Below, piece after piece: positions 1 to 5,968 of a DNA stretch of 9,147 nt. The stretch covers positions 1 through 9,147 of the forward strand of contig JAISPA010000135.1 in assembly GCA_031275255.1 (NCBI GenBank), in the 5' to 3' direction. Numbering within the stretch: position 1 is the stretch's first letter; every line of letters starts with the position of its first letter. Made by a program: the position numbers and the translations under genes. Below the pieces are notes generated by a model, which worked only from the letters and a program-made list of their open reading frames with translations, was not told where the DNA came from and ran no database searches. Source of the DNA: Acidaminococcales bacterium. GTDB lineage: Bacteria > Bacillota > Negativicutes > Acidaminococcales > JAISLQ01.

Positions 1-27
1 AGTTGCTATTAGGAGGATTTTAAAGAC

Positions 28-1047
28 ATGGTAATTGTTTTGGCGCAGGGAACGAGCAAAGAGCAGACCGCTATCATCATAAAGGAACTGGAAGAAGCCA
101 ATTGTACCGCTTCCATAACTTACGGCGAATTTCAAAACATCATAGGCGTCGTCGGCGATACCCACAATATAGACAGGGAACGCCTGGCGGCTTTTGAATT
201 TGTCGAGAAGGTCCTGGCGGTGCAGGAACCGTACAAAAAAGCCAACAGAGCTTTTCATCCGGAAAATACGGTTGTCCGGGCGCTGGGGCAGACGATCGGC
301 GGCGATAAATTAGCGGTTATTGCTGGTCCCTGCTCGGTGGAAAGCGAGGCGCAGATCGTAGGCATAGCGCAGGCCGTCAAGGCGGCGGGAGCTAATTTTC
401 TGCGCGGCGGGGCGTTCAAACCGCGCACTTCGCCTTACAGTTTTCAAGGCATGAAAGAAGAAGGGCTGGATCTTTTAAAGATCGCCAAAGCGCAAACCGG
501 CCTGCCGATAGTTTCCGAGATAATGTCTGCGGACAGGCTGGACAGATTTGTCGACGATGTTGATATCATACAGATCGGCGCCCGCAACATGCAGAATTTT
601 GATCTTTTAAAAGCGGTGGGGCAAACGGGCAAACCCGTACTTTTAAAACGCGGCTTGAGCGCGACCATTGAAGAATGGCTGATGTCGGCGGAGCATGTCA
701 TGGCGGCGGGCAGCGAAGACGTGGTGCTTTGCGAGCGCGGCATCAGGACGTTTGAAACGTATACGCGCAATACGCTTGATCTTAGCGCCGTTCTGGCGGT
801 AAAAAGACTCAGTCATTTGCCGGTTGTTGTCGATCCGAGCCACGCGGCCGGCCTCTGGTGGATGGTGGATGCTTTGAGCCGGGCCGCCGTCGCGGTCGGC
901 GCCGACGGCATAATGGTCGAAGTACACAACGATCCGCTGCGGGCTAAATGCGACGGCGCGCAATCTATCAAGCCGGAGCGCTTCGCCGCGCTTATGAGCT
1001 CTTTGCGGGTCATCGCCGCCGCCAGCACGCGCCGGATAGAACTGTAA
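28..1047 (+). CDS. aroF: 3-deoxy-7-phosphoheptulonate synthase (DAHP synthase, type I-beta)
   Basis: The enzyme condenses phosphoenolpyruvate and erythrose 4-phosphate to DAHP, the first step of the shikimate pathway, in the cytoplasm. The protein has 339 residues, the normal length for the family. Residues 1 to about 70 form the ferredoxin-like regulatory domain that in Thermotoga-type enzymes binds aromatic amino acids as feedback inhibitors. The barrel follows, with AGPCSVES, the substrate loop GGAFKPRTSPYSFQG, VLLKRG, and CERGIRTFETYTRNTLD. The expected metal ligands are C102 (GPCS), H272 (DPSHAAG), E298 (MVEVHND) and D309 (KCDGAQS). As I recall, this numbering matches the Thermotoga maritima enzyme, so no key residue is missing. 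The ATG is preceded by AGGAGG at 11-16. The next gene starts 93 bases downstream on the same strand but is functionally unrelated. Other aromatic-pathway genes may lie upstream of the window. Confidence 0.97.
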   Translation: MVIVLAQGTSKEQTAIIIKELEEANCTASITYGEFQNIIGVVGDTHNIDRERLAAFEFVEKVLAVQEPYKKANRAFHPENTVVRALGQTIGGDKLAVIAGPCSVESEAQIVGIAQAVKAAGANFLRGGAFKPRTSPYSFQGMKEEGLDLLKIAKAQTGLPIVSEIMSADRLDRFVDDVDIIQIGARNMQNFDLLKAVGQTGKPVLLKRGLSATIEEWLMSAEHVMAAGSEDVVLCERGIRTFETYTRNTLDLSAVLAVKRLSHLPVVVDPSHAAGLWWMVDALSRAAVAVGADGIMVEVHNDPLRAKCDGAQSIKPERFAALMSSLRVIAAASTRRIEL

Positions 1048-1140
1048 AAAACAGCGGATCTTTTTCCCGCTTCGCAGCAAAGGTTTTGCCGCCGCGAATT
1101 TAATTTATTTTTCTATTTCGCAAGGTGAGGTGAGGCTTGG

Positions 1141-2022
1141 ATGTTTATCAATAACAGCCTGATATATCAAGGCAAAATACCGGCCGGTTACCAGCCCGGC
1201 GCCGCGGCGCAGCCCGGGGCGGCGCAAGCCGCTTCCCCGCAAGTTTGGCCGCGCGCGGCGGCCGGCCGGGAGGAGGAAAATCCGGCTTATATACTTTCGC
1301 TCAGCGGCAAGTCGCCGGAGAGCGGGCCGGAAAGCCGGGAGGAAAAAGCGGACGGCGCGCAAACGCCCGGAAACGCCGGTGAAGCGGACGGCAAAGACAA
1401 AAACGCCGACGCCGGGAAAACAGCCGCAAACAGCGGCGAACCCTGGCGGGCGGGCAAAAGCCCTGAAGAACAAAGGCAAATTGAGCGCGAAGTGCAAACC
1501 ATGCGGCAAACCGAAAACAAGGTCATCGCGCACGAACAGGCGCACAAAAGCGCCGGCGGCCGGTATGCGGGCGGCATAAGCTATGATAAGTCCTCCGGGC
1601 CGGACGGCAGGCAATATATAGTCGGCGGGGAAGTATCTATTGATATGAGCGGCGAAAATACCCCGCAAAAGACCATTGCCAAGATGCAAATTGTAAGAAG
1701 GGCGGCATTGGCGCCGGCTGACCCGTCGGGACAGGACCGGGCGGTGGCCGCCGCCGCATCGGCGAAAGAATCCTCCGCCAGGCAGGAACTCAGTAAAAAC
1801 CTGCGGGAGGAAGCGGCGGCAAAATCGAACCAGGCCGCAGCAAGTACTGCCCGGCAGAACGTCCAGGGCGGTAAAACTTTGGTCGGCAAATCCCAGGCGG
1901 CAGAAAATCCGTCCGCGCAAAACGAAAACGCCGCCGCCAAGGCAAATTACGGCGTTTTTAAAGACGCCAGCGCCCGCAAACAAGAACCGGAGGCCGGCAC
2001 GTGGGTGGATTTGTCCGTCTGA
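1141..2022 (+). CDS. SprA-related putative metalloprotease-like protein
   Basis: The protein has 293 residues. Residues 1 to about 110 are rich in Ala, Gly, Pro, Glu and Lys and look disordered, with no signal peptide or membrane segment. The conserved core, about residues 115-215, contains VIAHEQAHKSAGGRYAGG with an HExxH-type motif at H131-H135. It is followed by YDKSSGPDGRQYIVGGEVSIDMS and a TIAKMQIVRRAALAPADPSGQD block. This order is characteristic of the SprA-related family (also named putative metalloprotease CJM1_0395 family). The C-terminus, residues 215-293, is again Ala/Gln/Lys-rich and low in complexity. The HExxH motif suggests zinc binding and proteolysis, but to my knowledge activity and substrate are unproven. 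The ATG follows the purine-rich stretch AAGGTGAGGTGAGG (1121-1134). A long open frame on the opposite strand is a by-product of GC-rich codons. Element A begins 19 bases after the stop codon. Confidence 0.85.
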   Translation: MFINNSLIYQGKIPAGYQPGAAAQPGAAQAASPQVWPRAAAGREEENPAYILSLSGKSPESGPESREEKADGAQTPGNAGEADGKDKNADAGKTAANSGEPWRAGKSPEEQRQIEREVQTMRQTENKVIAHEQAHKSAGGRYAGGISYDKSSGPDGRQYIVGGEVSIDMSGENTPQKTIAKMQIVRRAALAPADPSGQDRAVAAAASAKESSARQELSKNLREEAAAKSNQAAASTARQNVQGGKTLVGKSQAAENPSAQNENAAAKANYGVFKDASARKQEPEAGTWVDLSV

Positions 2023-2040
2023 CCGAAAACTGCACGGCTG

Positions 2041-2197
2041 ATACTGTTTACCGGCTAAAATCATGTGTAAGATTTGCGTGTCTGTTTGCCGCCCTGCGCG
2101 GCGCAAAACACAGGCAATATTCATAGGGGCGGGGCTCGCCTCGGCCGTGTGGCAAAGCAGCCGCAAAACGGCCGCGATTTTAGCCGGAGAACAGTAT
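2041..2197. repeat. MITE-like inverted-repeat element, copy A
   Basis: This 157-bp intergenic element is bounded by 22-bp terminal inverted repeats at 2041-2062 and 2176-2197 that match at 20 of 22 positions. Each end reads inward as ATACTGTT, two variable bases, then CCGGCTAAAATC. Inside is a 23-base hairpin block (2085-2107, TTTGCCGCC...GGCGCAAA) that is identical in copy C and differs at one base in copy B. It has no coding capacity. It fills most of the gap between the SprA-like gene and queF. The right end reads outward as CAGTATAAAT, so a -10-like TATAAA (2195-2200) lies about 46 bases before queF, although I see no convincing -35 partner. No clear target-site duplication is visible. 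Confidence 0.8.
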
Positions 2198-2246
2198 AAA
2201 TCATGAAAAAACAGCGGCTTTTCACGGCCGCGGCGGGGAGGGAAAA

Positions 2247-2756
2247 ATGGCGGGACGGAAAAATCCGCGGGTGGCCGGGCTAAAGGCGCTTGGCGCTCCC
2301 GCCACCCGGTACAAAGATAATTACGATCCAGGCCTGCTTGAATGTTTTGACAACAAGAACCCGCAAAACGATTATTTCGTCAGGTTCAATTGCCCGGAAT
2401 TCACCAGCCTGTGCCCTCTGACCGGGCAGCCTGATTTCGCCGCCGTCTATATTTCCTATGTACCGGACAAAAAGCTGGTGGAAAGTAAATCCCTAAAACT
2501 TTATCTGTTCAGTTTTCGCAATCACGGCGATTTTCACGAGGATTGCGTCAATATCATAATGAAAGACCTCATCACGCTGCTTGAGCCGAAATACATTGAA
2601 GTATGGGGCTGTTTTGCGCCGCGCGGCGGCATATCCATTGACCCGTACTGCAATTACGGCCGCCCGGGCAGTGAGTGGAGCGACGTTGCGCTTAATCGCC
2701 TTCATTACCATGATGCGGAAAAAAGACGCGGCCCTTGGGGCGCCGACAGACAATAA
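2247..2756 (+). CDS. queF: NADPH-dependent 7-cyano-7-deazaguanine reductase (preQ0 reductase)
   Basis: QueF reduces the nitrile of preQ0 to the aminomethyl group of preQ1 using NADPH, in the tRNA queuosine pathway (EC 1.7.1.13). At 169 residues it is the short, single-domain YkvM-type enzyme and not the longer two-domain form of gamma-proteobacteria. Visible signatures are [10 protein letters not shown], with the catalytic cysteine at C56 and the paired acid at D63, followed by the family hallmark [20 protein letters not shown], which carries the NADPH-binding QueF motif and the substrate-binding His/Glu. The C-terminal block [16 protein letters not shown] is also conserved. The start has a strong GGGGAGGG site at 2235-2242. 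No preQ1 riboswitch is recognisable upstream, and the preQ0 genes queC, queD and queE are not in this window. The carbonic anhydrase start lies 40 bases downstream, so the two probably share a transcript. Confidence 0.97.
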   Translation: MAGRKNPRVAGLKALGAPATRYKDNYDPGLLECFDNKNPQNDYFVRFNCPEFTSLCPLTGQPDFAAVYISYVPDKKLVESKSLKLYLFSFRNHGDFHEDCVNIIMKDLITLLEPKYIEVWGCFAPRGGISIDPYCNYGRPGSEWSDVALNRLHYHDAEKRRGPWGADRQ

Positions 2757-2782
2757 GCCGGTATTAGCCGGCCTACAGGGTA

Positions 2783-2787
2783 AGGGG
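2783..2787 (+). promoter_or_regulatory. Ribosome binding site deciding the carbonic anhydrase start
   Basis: An AGGGG-type purine run (context TAAGGGG) lies directly before three in-frame ATG codons at 2788, 2791 and 2797. Spacing is 0, 3 and 9 bases respectively, so only the ATG at 2797 is properly placed. The reading frame is open further upstream, but that extension overlaps queF and has no homology-like sequence. Confidence 0.65.
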
Positions 2788-2796
2788 ATGATGTTT

Positions 2797-3372
2797 ATGA
2801 AAACGTATAAAGGCGCGCTTTTTGAAGGAAACACGCCCAACATCCACGAAAGAGCGTATATAGCCGACGGCGCGAAGGTGCTGGGCGACGTTACCGTAGG
2901 GGAATACAGCAGCGTCTGGTATAATTGCGTCGTGCGCGGCGACGTCAATAAAATAATCATCGGACGCTACAGCAACATTCAGGACAATACCGTCGTACAC
3001 GTCGCGGATACGCACTCCACCGAGATCGGCGATTTCGTGACCATAGGGCACGGCGCGGTCGTACACGCCTGCAAGGTGGAGGATCATAGCCTGGTGGGCA
3101 TGGGGGCGGTTGTACTTGACGGCGCGGTCATCGGCCGCGGCAGCATAGTCGCCGCCGGCGCAGTGGTTCCGCCGATGACGGTCGTGCCGCCTTTTTCGCT
3201 GATCGCCGGCGTTCCGGGCAAAATAGTCAAAAAATTGCCGGAAAATATCGAATCGACGCACGCGCAAGCGGTAAAATACAAAACTCTCTGGTGTGAGCGT
3301 TACGGGGTACTGCCGGACAACGACGGCGAAAAATATAAAGGCGACCGGATCGTTTTAAGCAGCAAGGAATGA
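2797..3372 (+). CDS. Gamma-class carbonic anhydrase family protein (left-handed beta-helix)
   Basis: The protein has 191 residues from the ATG chosen by ribosome-binding-site spacing and belongs to the CamH/YrdA/PaaY-like group of hexapeptide-repeat proteins. Repeating IG/VG turns from about residue 20 to 150 (GAKVLGDVTVGEYSSVW, IIIGRYSNIQDNTVVH, IGRGSIVAAGAVV) indicate a left-handed beta-helix, which is usually trimeric. The expected zinc ligands are H68 (NTVVHV), H85 and H90 (IGHGAVVHAC). The structural residues R47, D49, Q62 and D63 are present. The C-terminus is a short helical tail. Members hydrate CO2 or have unproven roles, so catalysis here is likely but not certain. An acyltransferase role is less likely because the histidine triad is complete. 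It lies 40 bases after queF and ends six bases before the convergent HD-domain gene. Confidence 0.92.
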   Translation: MKTYKGALFEGNTPNIHERAYIADGAKVLGDVTVGEYSSVWYNCVVRGDVNKIIIGRYSNIQDNTVVHVADTHSTEIGDFVTIGHGAVVHACKVEDHSLVGMGAVVLDGAVIGRGSIVAAGAVVPPMTVVPPFSLIAGVPGKIVKKLPENIESTHAQAVKYKTLWCERYGVLPDNDGEKYKGDRIVLSSKE

Positions 3373-3378
3373 CAACAA

Positions 3379-4161
3379 TCAGTTGCTGTTTTCTTCCAGA
3401 TACCGCGCAAGCCGCCGCCCCACGCTTTGTATTTCCGGTGAAGGCGGCAGGGCCGCGAGGGTTTTTTCTATATAGCGGCGTTCGGAAAACAGCTTTCGGC
3501 TTTGGGGATAATTAAGGTCATAAATCCAGGAAAGCTTGATCAATCTTGCATCGTTGCTGTTATGGGCGTCGTTGATGTCGGCTATCTGTCCGCCGCAGAG
3601 TGTGGAGAGGATTTTTTCCGAGCAGCCGCCGGTATTCGGCAGGCCAAACTCTAAGAGAGGGTTGGGTTCTTGGGCGCAGACAGGGTAATATTCGCAAAAA
3701 ATGCGCATGATATCAAGCTTGTCGGCGTCGCGCAGCAAAAAGAGCAGCGGTTTTTCATCTTCCGGCAGTTCTGTGGGAACAAACCGTTTGTTGTGCCATT
3801 TGACCGCAGAAATCAGCTTGCGCTGCTCTTTGCCGGAAAGACCTGCCAGAATTTTTTCTTCCAGAATCGCTTCAACGCCGAGGGCGGCGTGGTCGGCGGA
3901 CAGCCGGTCATCGAAAGTATGAAACTTGCCCATTTGCGGGAAACGCCCCACGTCATGCAGCAGCGCCGCCGCCTCGGCGGCAAAAACCGCGTCCCGTGGC
4001 CAGCCGAGGGCTTGCGCTATTTCCCGCGCGTCGTCGCAGACAAGGGCGGTATGATGTATTTTCAACTCAAAAGCGCTGTTTACGACGGCGTCGTCATGAC
4101 GGTTTTTGGTGACGTACGCGGCAAACCACGCTTTTAATTTTGTCAGGTCGCTGTCGAGCAT
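3379..4161 (-). CDS. HD-domain metal-dependent phosphohydrolase
   Basis: The protein has 260 residues with no signal peptide, so it is cytoplasmic. The HD-domain metal ligands appear in order: H36 or H37 in KIHHTALV, the H69-D70 pair in AALLHDVGRF, H91 and H123 as possible extra ligands, and D145 or D147 in LLRDADKLD. Such proteins hydrolyse phosphate esters of nucleotides or related compounds. The pattern resembles the stand-alone HD proteins of Firmicutes rather than RelA/SpoT or cyclic-di-GMP HD-GYP enzymes, and the substrate cannot be named from sequence. The ATG (complement of 4159-4161) is preceded on its own strand by AAGGGA at good spacing. It is transcribed divergently from the cyclophilin gene (79-base gap) and converges on the carbonic anhydrase gene with only six bases between the stop codons. 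Confidence 0.9.
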   Translation of the reverse strand: MLDSDLTKLKAWFAAYVTKNRHDDAVVNSAFELKIHHTALVCDDAREIAQALGWPRDAVFAAEAAALLHDVGRFPQMGKFHTFDDRLSADHAALGVEAILEEKILAGLSGKEQRKLISAVKWHNKRFVPTELPEDEKPLLFLLRDADKLDIMRIFCEYYPVCAQEPNPLLEFGLPNTGGCSEKILSTLCGGQIADINDAHNSNDARLIKLSWIYDLNYPQSRKLFSERRYIEKTLAALPPSPEIQSVGRRLARYLEENSN

Positions 4162-4211
4162 TTTGGCAGATTCCCTTCTTACTTAAACCGACTGAAAACC
4201 GCTGTGAGATC

Positions 4212-4225
4212 GTTGCCCCGGCAAC
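4212..4225. promoter_or_regulatory. Short inverted repeat upstream of the cyclophilin ribosome binding site
   Basis: GTTGCC-CC-GGCAAC forms two perfect 6-base arms around a 2-base centre. It lies four bases before the AAGGAGG site of the cyclophilin gene, in the divergent gap with the HD-domain gene. It could be a regulator binding site or a small mRNA hairpin next to the ribosome binding site. It may also be chance, since GC-rich sequence produces such motifs. Confidence 0.3.
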
Positions 4226-4240
4226 CGCAAGGAGGATGAA

Positions 4241-4711
4241 ATGAGCAATACTATTGTGAAAATTACCACAAACAGAGGGGAGTTTTCCGTCGAGCTTTTC
4301 GAGGATAAAGCGCCGAAAACGGCGGCTAATTTTCTTGCTTTGGCAAAAAAGGGCTTTTATGACGGTATAATTTTTCACCGCGTCATAGAGGGCTTTATGA
4401 TTCAAGGCGGCGACCCCGCCGGCACAGGCACGGGCGGACCGGGGTATAAGATAAAAGATGAATTCGGCGAAGGGCTCAGCCACGACGGCGCCGGTGTGCT
4501 GTCGATGGCTAACGCCGGCCCTGACACAGGCGGGTCGCAGTTTTTTATAACTTTGGCCAGAACGCCCTGGCTCAACGGCAAACACGCGATTTTCGGCAAA
4601 GTAACCGAAGGGCTTGATGTTGTCAGAAAGATCGGTTCCGAACCGACCGATTACTCCGACCGGCCGATAGACGACGTCGTAATGGAAAAACTGTCGGTTG
4701 CCGGGGATTGA
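4241..4711 (+). CDS. Peptidyl-prolyl cis-trans isomerase, cyclophilin type
   Basis: The enzyme speeds cis-trans isomerisation of X-Pro bonds during protein folding. The protein has 156 residues and no signal peptide, which fits a cytoplasmic PpiB-like enzyme. The single cyclophilin domain spans nearly the whole protein. Visible signatures are [15 protein letters not shown], with the catalytic arginine R47 and the pocket residues F52 and Q55, then [16 protein letters not shown] and [15 protein letters not shown]. It is an average-length bacterial cyclophilin. The start is fixed by a consensus AAGGAGG (4229-4235) five bases before the ATG. The GIY-YIG gene begins one base after its stop codon, which implies a two-gene transcript and coupled translation. 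Confidence 0.96.
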   Translation: MSNTIVKITTNRGEFSVELFEDKAPKTAANFLALAKKGFYDGIIFHRVIEGFMIQGGDPAGTGTGGPGYKIKDEFGEGLSHDGAGVLSMANAGPDTGGSQFFITLARTPWLNGKHAIFGKVTEGLDVVRKIGSEPTDYSDRPIDDVVMEKLSVAGD

Positions 4712-4712
4712 T

Positions 4713-4964
4713 ATGTATAGCGTTTATATGCTTGAGTGCAGCGACGGTACGCTTTATACCGGCATCAGCAATCGGCTGGATGCGCGGATAAAAAAACACA
4801 ATCGCGGCGCCGCCTCGCATTACACTGCTTCGCGCCTCCCGGTGCGCCTTGTATACAGCGAGCCGCAGCCGGACAAAAGCAGCGCGTTAAGACGGGAAAT
4901 AGCCATCAGAAAACTGACGCGCGCGGCCAAACGAAAGTTGCTGGAAAACAATCCGCGAGAGTAG
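4713..4964 (+). CDS. GIY-YIG nuclease superfamily protein, YazA/YhbQ (UPF0213) type
   Basis: This is a small protein of 83 residues consisting of one GIY-YIG domain. The paired motif is seen as SVYMLECSDGTLYTGIS (Y5 and Y15-T16-G17), followed by the conserved R25 and the KKHN segment, and a C-terminal basic helix (RREIAIRKLTRAAKRKLLE). The YhbQ/YazA family is widespread; some members have reported nuclease activity on DNA, but the cellular role is poorly defined. I chose the ATG at 4713 over an in-frame TTG at 4698. The TTG adds only five residues that overlap the cyclophilin gene, while the ATG has a CGGGGA site six bases upstream and places Y5 where the family expects it. It sits one base after the cyclophilin stop codon and four bases ahead of element B. 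Confidence 0.92.
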   Translation: MYSVYMLECSDGTLYTGISNRLDARIKKHNRGAASHYTASRLPVRLVYSEPQPDKSSALRREIAIRKLTRAAKRKLLENNPRE

Positions 4965-4967
4965 TTT

Positions 4968-5129
4968 AGGCTGTTATCCGGCTAAAATCAAAGCGTCTTT
5001 GCGGCCGATTTGCCATACCGCCTTGTTGTAAATACTTGCCGGACCGCTGGGCAATGCCTGCGTTTTGCACCGCGCAGGGCGGCAAAACATCCCGCAAATC
5101 TTATCCGTATTTTAACCGGGCGGCAGTAT
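4968..5129. repeat. MITE-like inverted-repeat element, copy B (inverted relative to A and C)
   Basis: This 162-bp element is in the opposite orientation to copies A and C. Its ends are 4968-4989 (AGGCTGTTATCCGGCTAAAA plus TC) and 5108-5129, whose complement reads ATACTG, four variable bases, then CCGGTTAAAAT. The 23-base hairpin core at 5064-5086 is the reverse complement of the core in A and C with one mismatch. The flanks of the core also align with copy A across most of the length, including TTTGCGGC..TTTGCCA near one end and CGCAAATCTTA near the other. It starts four bases after the GIY-YIG stop codon and ends seven bases before the terminator at 5136. It has no open reading frame of its own. 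Confidence 0.78.
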
Positions 5130-5135
5130 TAATTC

Positions 5136-5183
5136 AAAAATAGAGCAAGCTATCTTTACACATGATAACTCGCTCTATTTTTT
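5136..5183. terminator. Bidirectional intrinsic terminator
   Basis: AAAAATAGAGC (5136-5146) and GCTCTATTTTT (5172-5182) form an 11-bp perfect stem. It extends inward through AGCTATC/GATAACT with about two mismatches around a small loop. A T-run follows the stem on the plus strand and, by symmetry, on the minus strand. The Asp23/Gls24 stop codon (minus strand) is six bases away, so this is its terminator. It can also stop read-through from the cyclophilin/GIY-YIG unit. Confidence 0.85.
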
Positions 5184-5188
5184 GCCAG

Positions 5189-5584
5189 CTATTCTTCTTC
5201 GGAATGTTCCGGTTCCGCTTTAACCAATTTTTCCACCGTAACGTCCACTTTTTCCACTTTATAGCCTGTTATGCTTTCCACTTCGTTCTTTACGGTTTCC
5301 CGGAGGCGGGAAACAACCGAAGGTATGTTTTGTCCGTAAAGAACATTGACTTTCAGATCAAAAGAAACAGCCGCCGGTATAGCCGATTCCTCATTTTCAT
5401 TTTCAATCGCGTCGTTTTTCCTGACGTTTATCTGCGGGGAAACTTTATCAGCCACTATGCGCGCCAGGGCGACCAGGGAAATCTTCTGCCCGGTGCGGGG
5501 CGAAATGCTTTCTATTTTCGCCATAGCCGTTTTGGCCAGTTCACTGAAAACCTCTTCACTGATGATGGTTTTGCCTGGAATCAT
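5189..5584 (-). CDS. Asp23/Gls24 family envelope stress-response protein
   Basis: The protein has 131 residues. The Asp23/Gls24 domain covers about residues 5-120: an N-terminal segment (ISEEVFSELAKTAMAKIESI), a middle alpha-beta region with FDLKVNVLYGQNIPSVVSRLRETVKNEVESITG, and the closing strand YKVEKVDVTVEKLV. A short acidic tail ends in EEE. No signal peptide or membrane helix is seen. In Gram-positive bacteria, members are abundant cell-envelope-associated proteins linked to alkaline or general stress, held at the membrane by partner proteins. Others, such as the YqhY type, affect fatty-acid metabolism. Which subgroup this is cannot be settled here. The start has a strong AGGAGGG site six bases upstream, and a terminator follows six bases after the stop codon, so it is probably transcribed alone. 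Confidence 0.9.
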   Translation of the reverse strand: MIPGKTIISEEVFSELAKTAMAKIESISPRTGQKISLVALARIVADKVSPQINVRKNDAIENENEESAIPAAVSFDLKVNVLYGQNIPSVVSRLRETVKNEVESITGYKVEKVDVTVEKLVKAEPEHSEEE

Positions 5585-5670
5585 GCCTGTCCCTCCTTTT
5601 TGGACTTTTGGATTTTGTTATCTTGTAATATATTCGCTGCACTTTTGAAAAAACCTGCGGATTTTTAAAA

Positions 5671-5896
5671 AATATAGTACCTTGTAACACCTAAAGGTTG
5701 TCGGTGAACGGCGAGGATTTTTTTCGCCGGGCAAGGCGCAAAATGCAGGCGAACCCCGCAGAATGCCTGCTTTCCATGGCGCATTCTGCATTTGGCCGTC
5801 CTTGGCCTTCAAAGGTTCGGCGAGGCTTTGCAACACCGCCCGGCGGGAAAAAGACCGGCGTTTGGCAAAATTTCAGGTGTTACGGGGTACTGTATT
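5671..5896. repeat. 226-bp inverted-repeat element D (second MITE-like family)
   Basis: Terminal inverted repeats of 26 bp at 5671-5696 and 5871-5896 differ at about five positions. They read inward as AATAYAGTACC, two variable bases, then GTAACACCTRAA. Inside are further palindromes: GGCGA/TCGCC at 5710-5727, AAATGCAG (5741-5748) with CTGCATTT (5786-5793), and GCAGAATGC (5758-5766) with GCATTCTGC (5781-5789) around a small loop. A partial direct repeat of AAAGGTT and CGGCGAGG is also present. The element lies in the 384-base divergent gap between the Asp23/Gls24 gene (-) and the lipase gene (+). The rest of that gap holds only the two ribosome binding sites and short unassigned sequence. Open frames crossing the element are not credible genes. 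Confidence 0.72.
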
Positions 5897-5968
5897 GCCG
5901 GACAGTTTCTTATGATCGGGGATTGCCGGCGCGGATATTTTCGCCGCCTGCCCCGAAAGGAAAGAAAA

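Noticed and set aside
1048..1140. Possible terminator or partial repeat copy between the DAHP synthase and SprA-like genes
   Set aside because: Only a weak 5-bp stem (AGCGG/CCGCT) without a following T-run, and an 11-base match (GTTTTGCCGCC) to the repeat core. Neither is strong enough.
1105..2166. A 353-codon open frame on the minus strand across the SprA-like gene and element A
   Set aside because: Its product is Phe/Arg/Gly-rich with no domain, and it begins inside a repeat element. The plus strand carries the conserved family.
2198..2246. Possible preQ1 riboswitch before queF
   Set aside because: No preQ1-type stem with the A-rich tail pairing into its loop could be found. The gap is dominated by element A and the ribosome binding site.
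2581..2796. N-terminal extension of the carbonic anhydrase frame back into queF
   Set aside because: The extension overlaps queF in another frame and does not resemble the family, while the ATG at 2797 has the right ribosome-binding-site spacing and family length.
5618..5836. A 72-codon minus-strand frame within element D
   Set aside because: It is mostly repeat sequence, lacks a convincing ribosome binding site, and spans palindromes. It is best explained as translation of a repeat.
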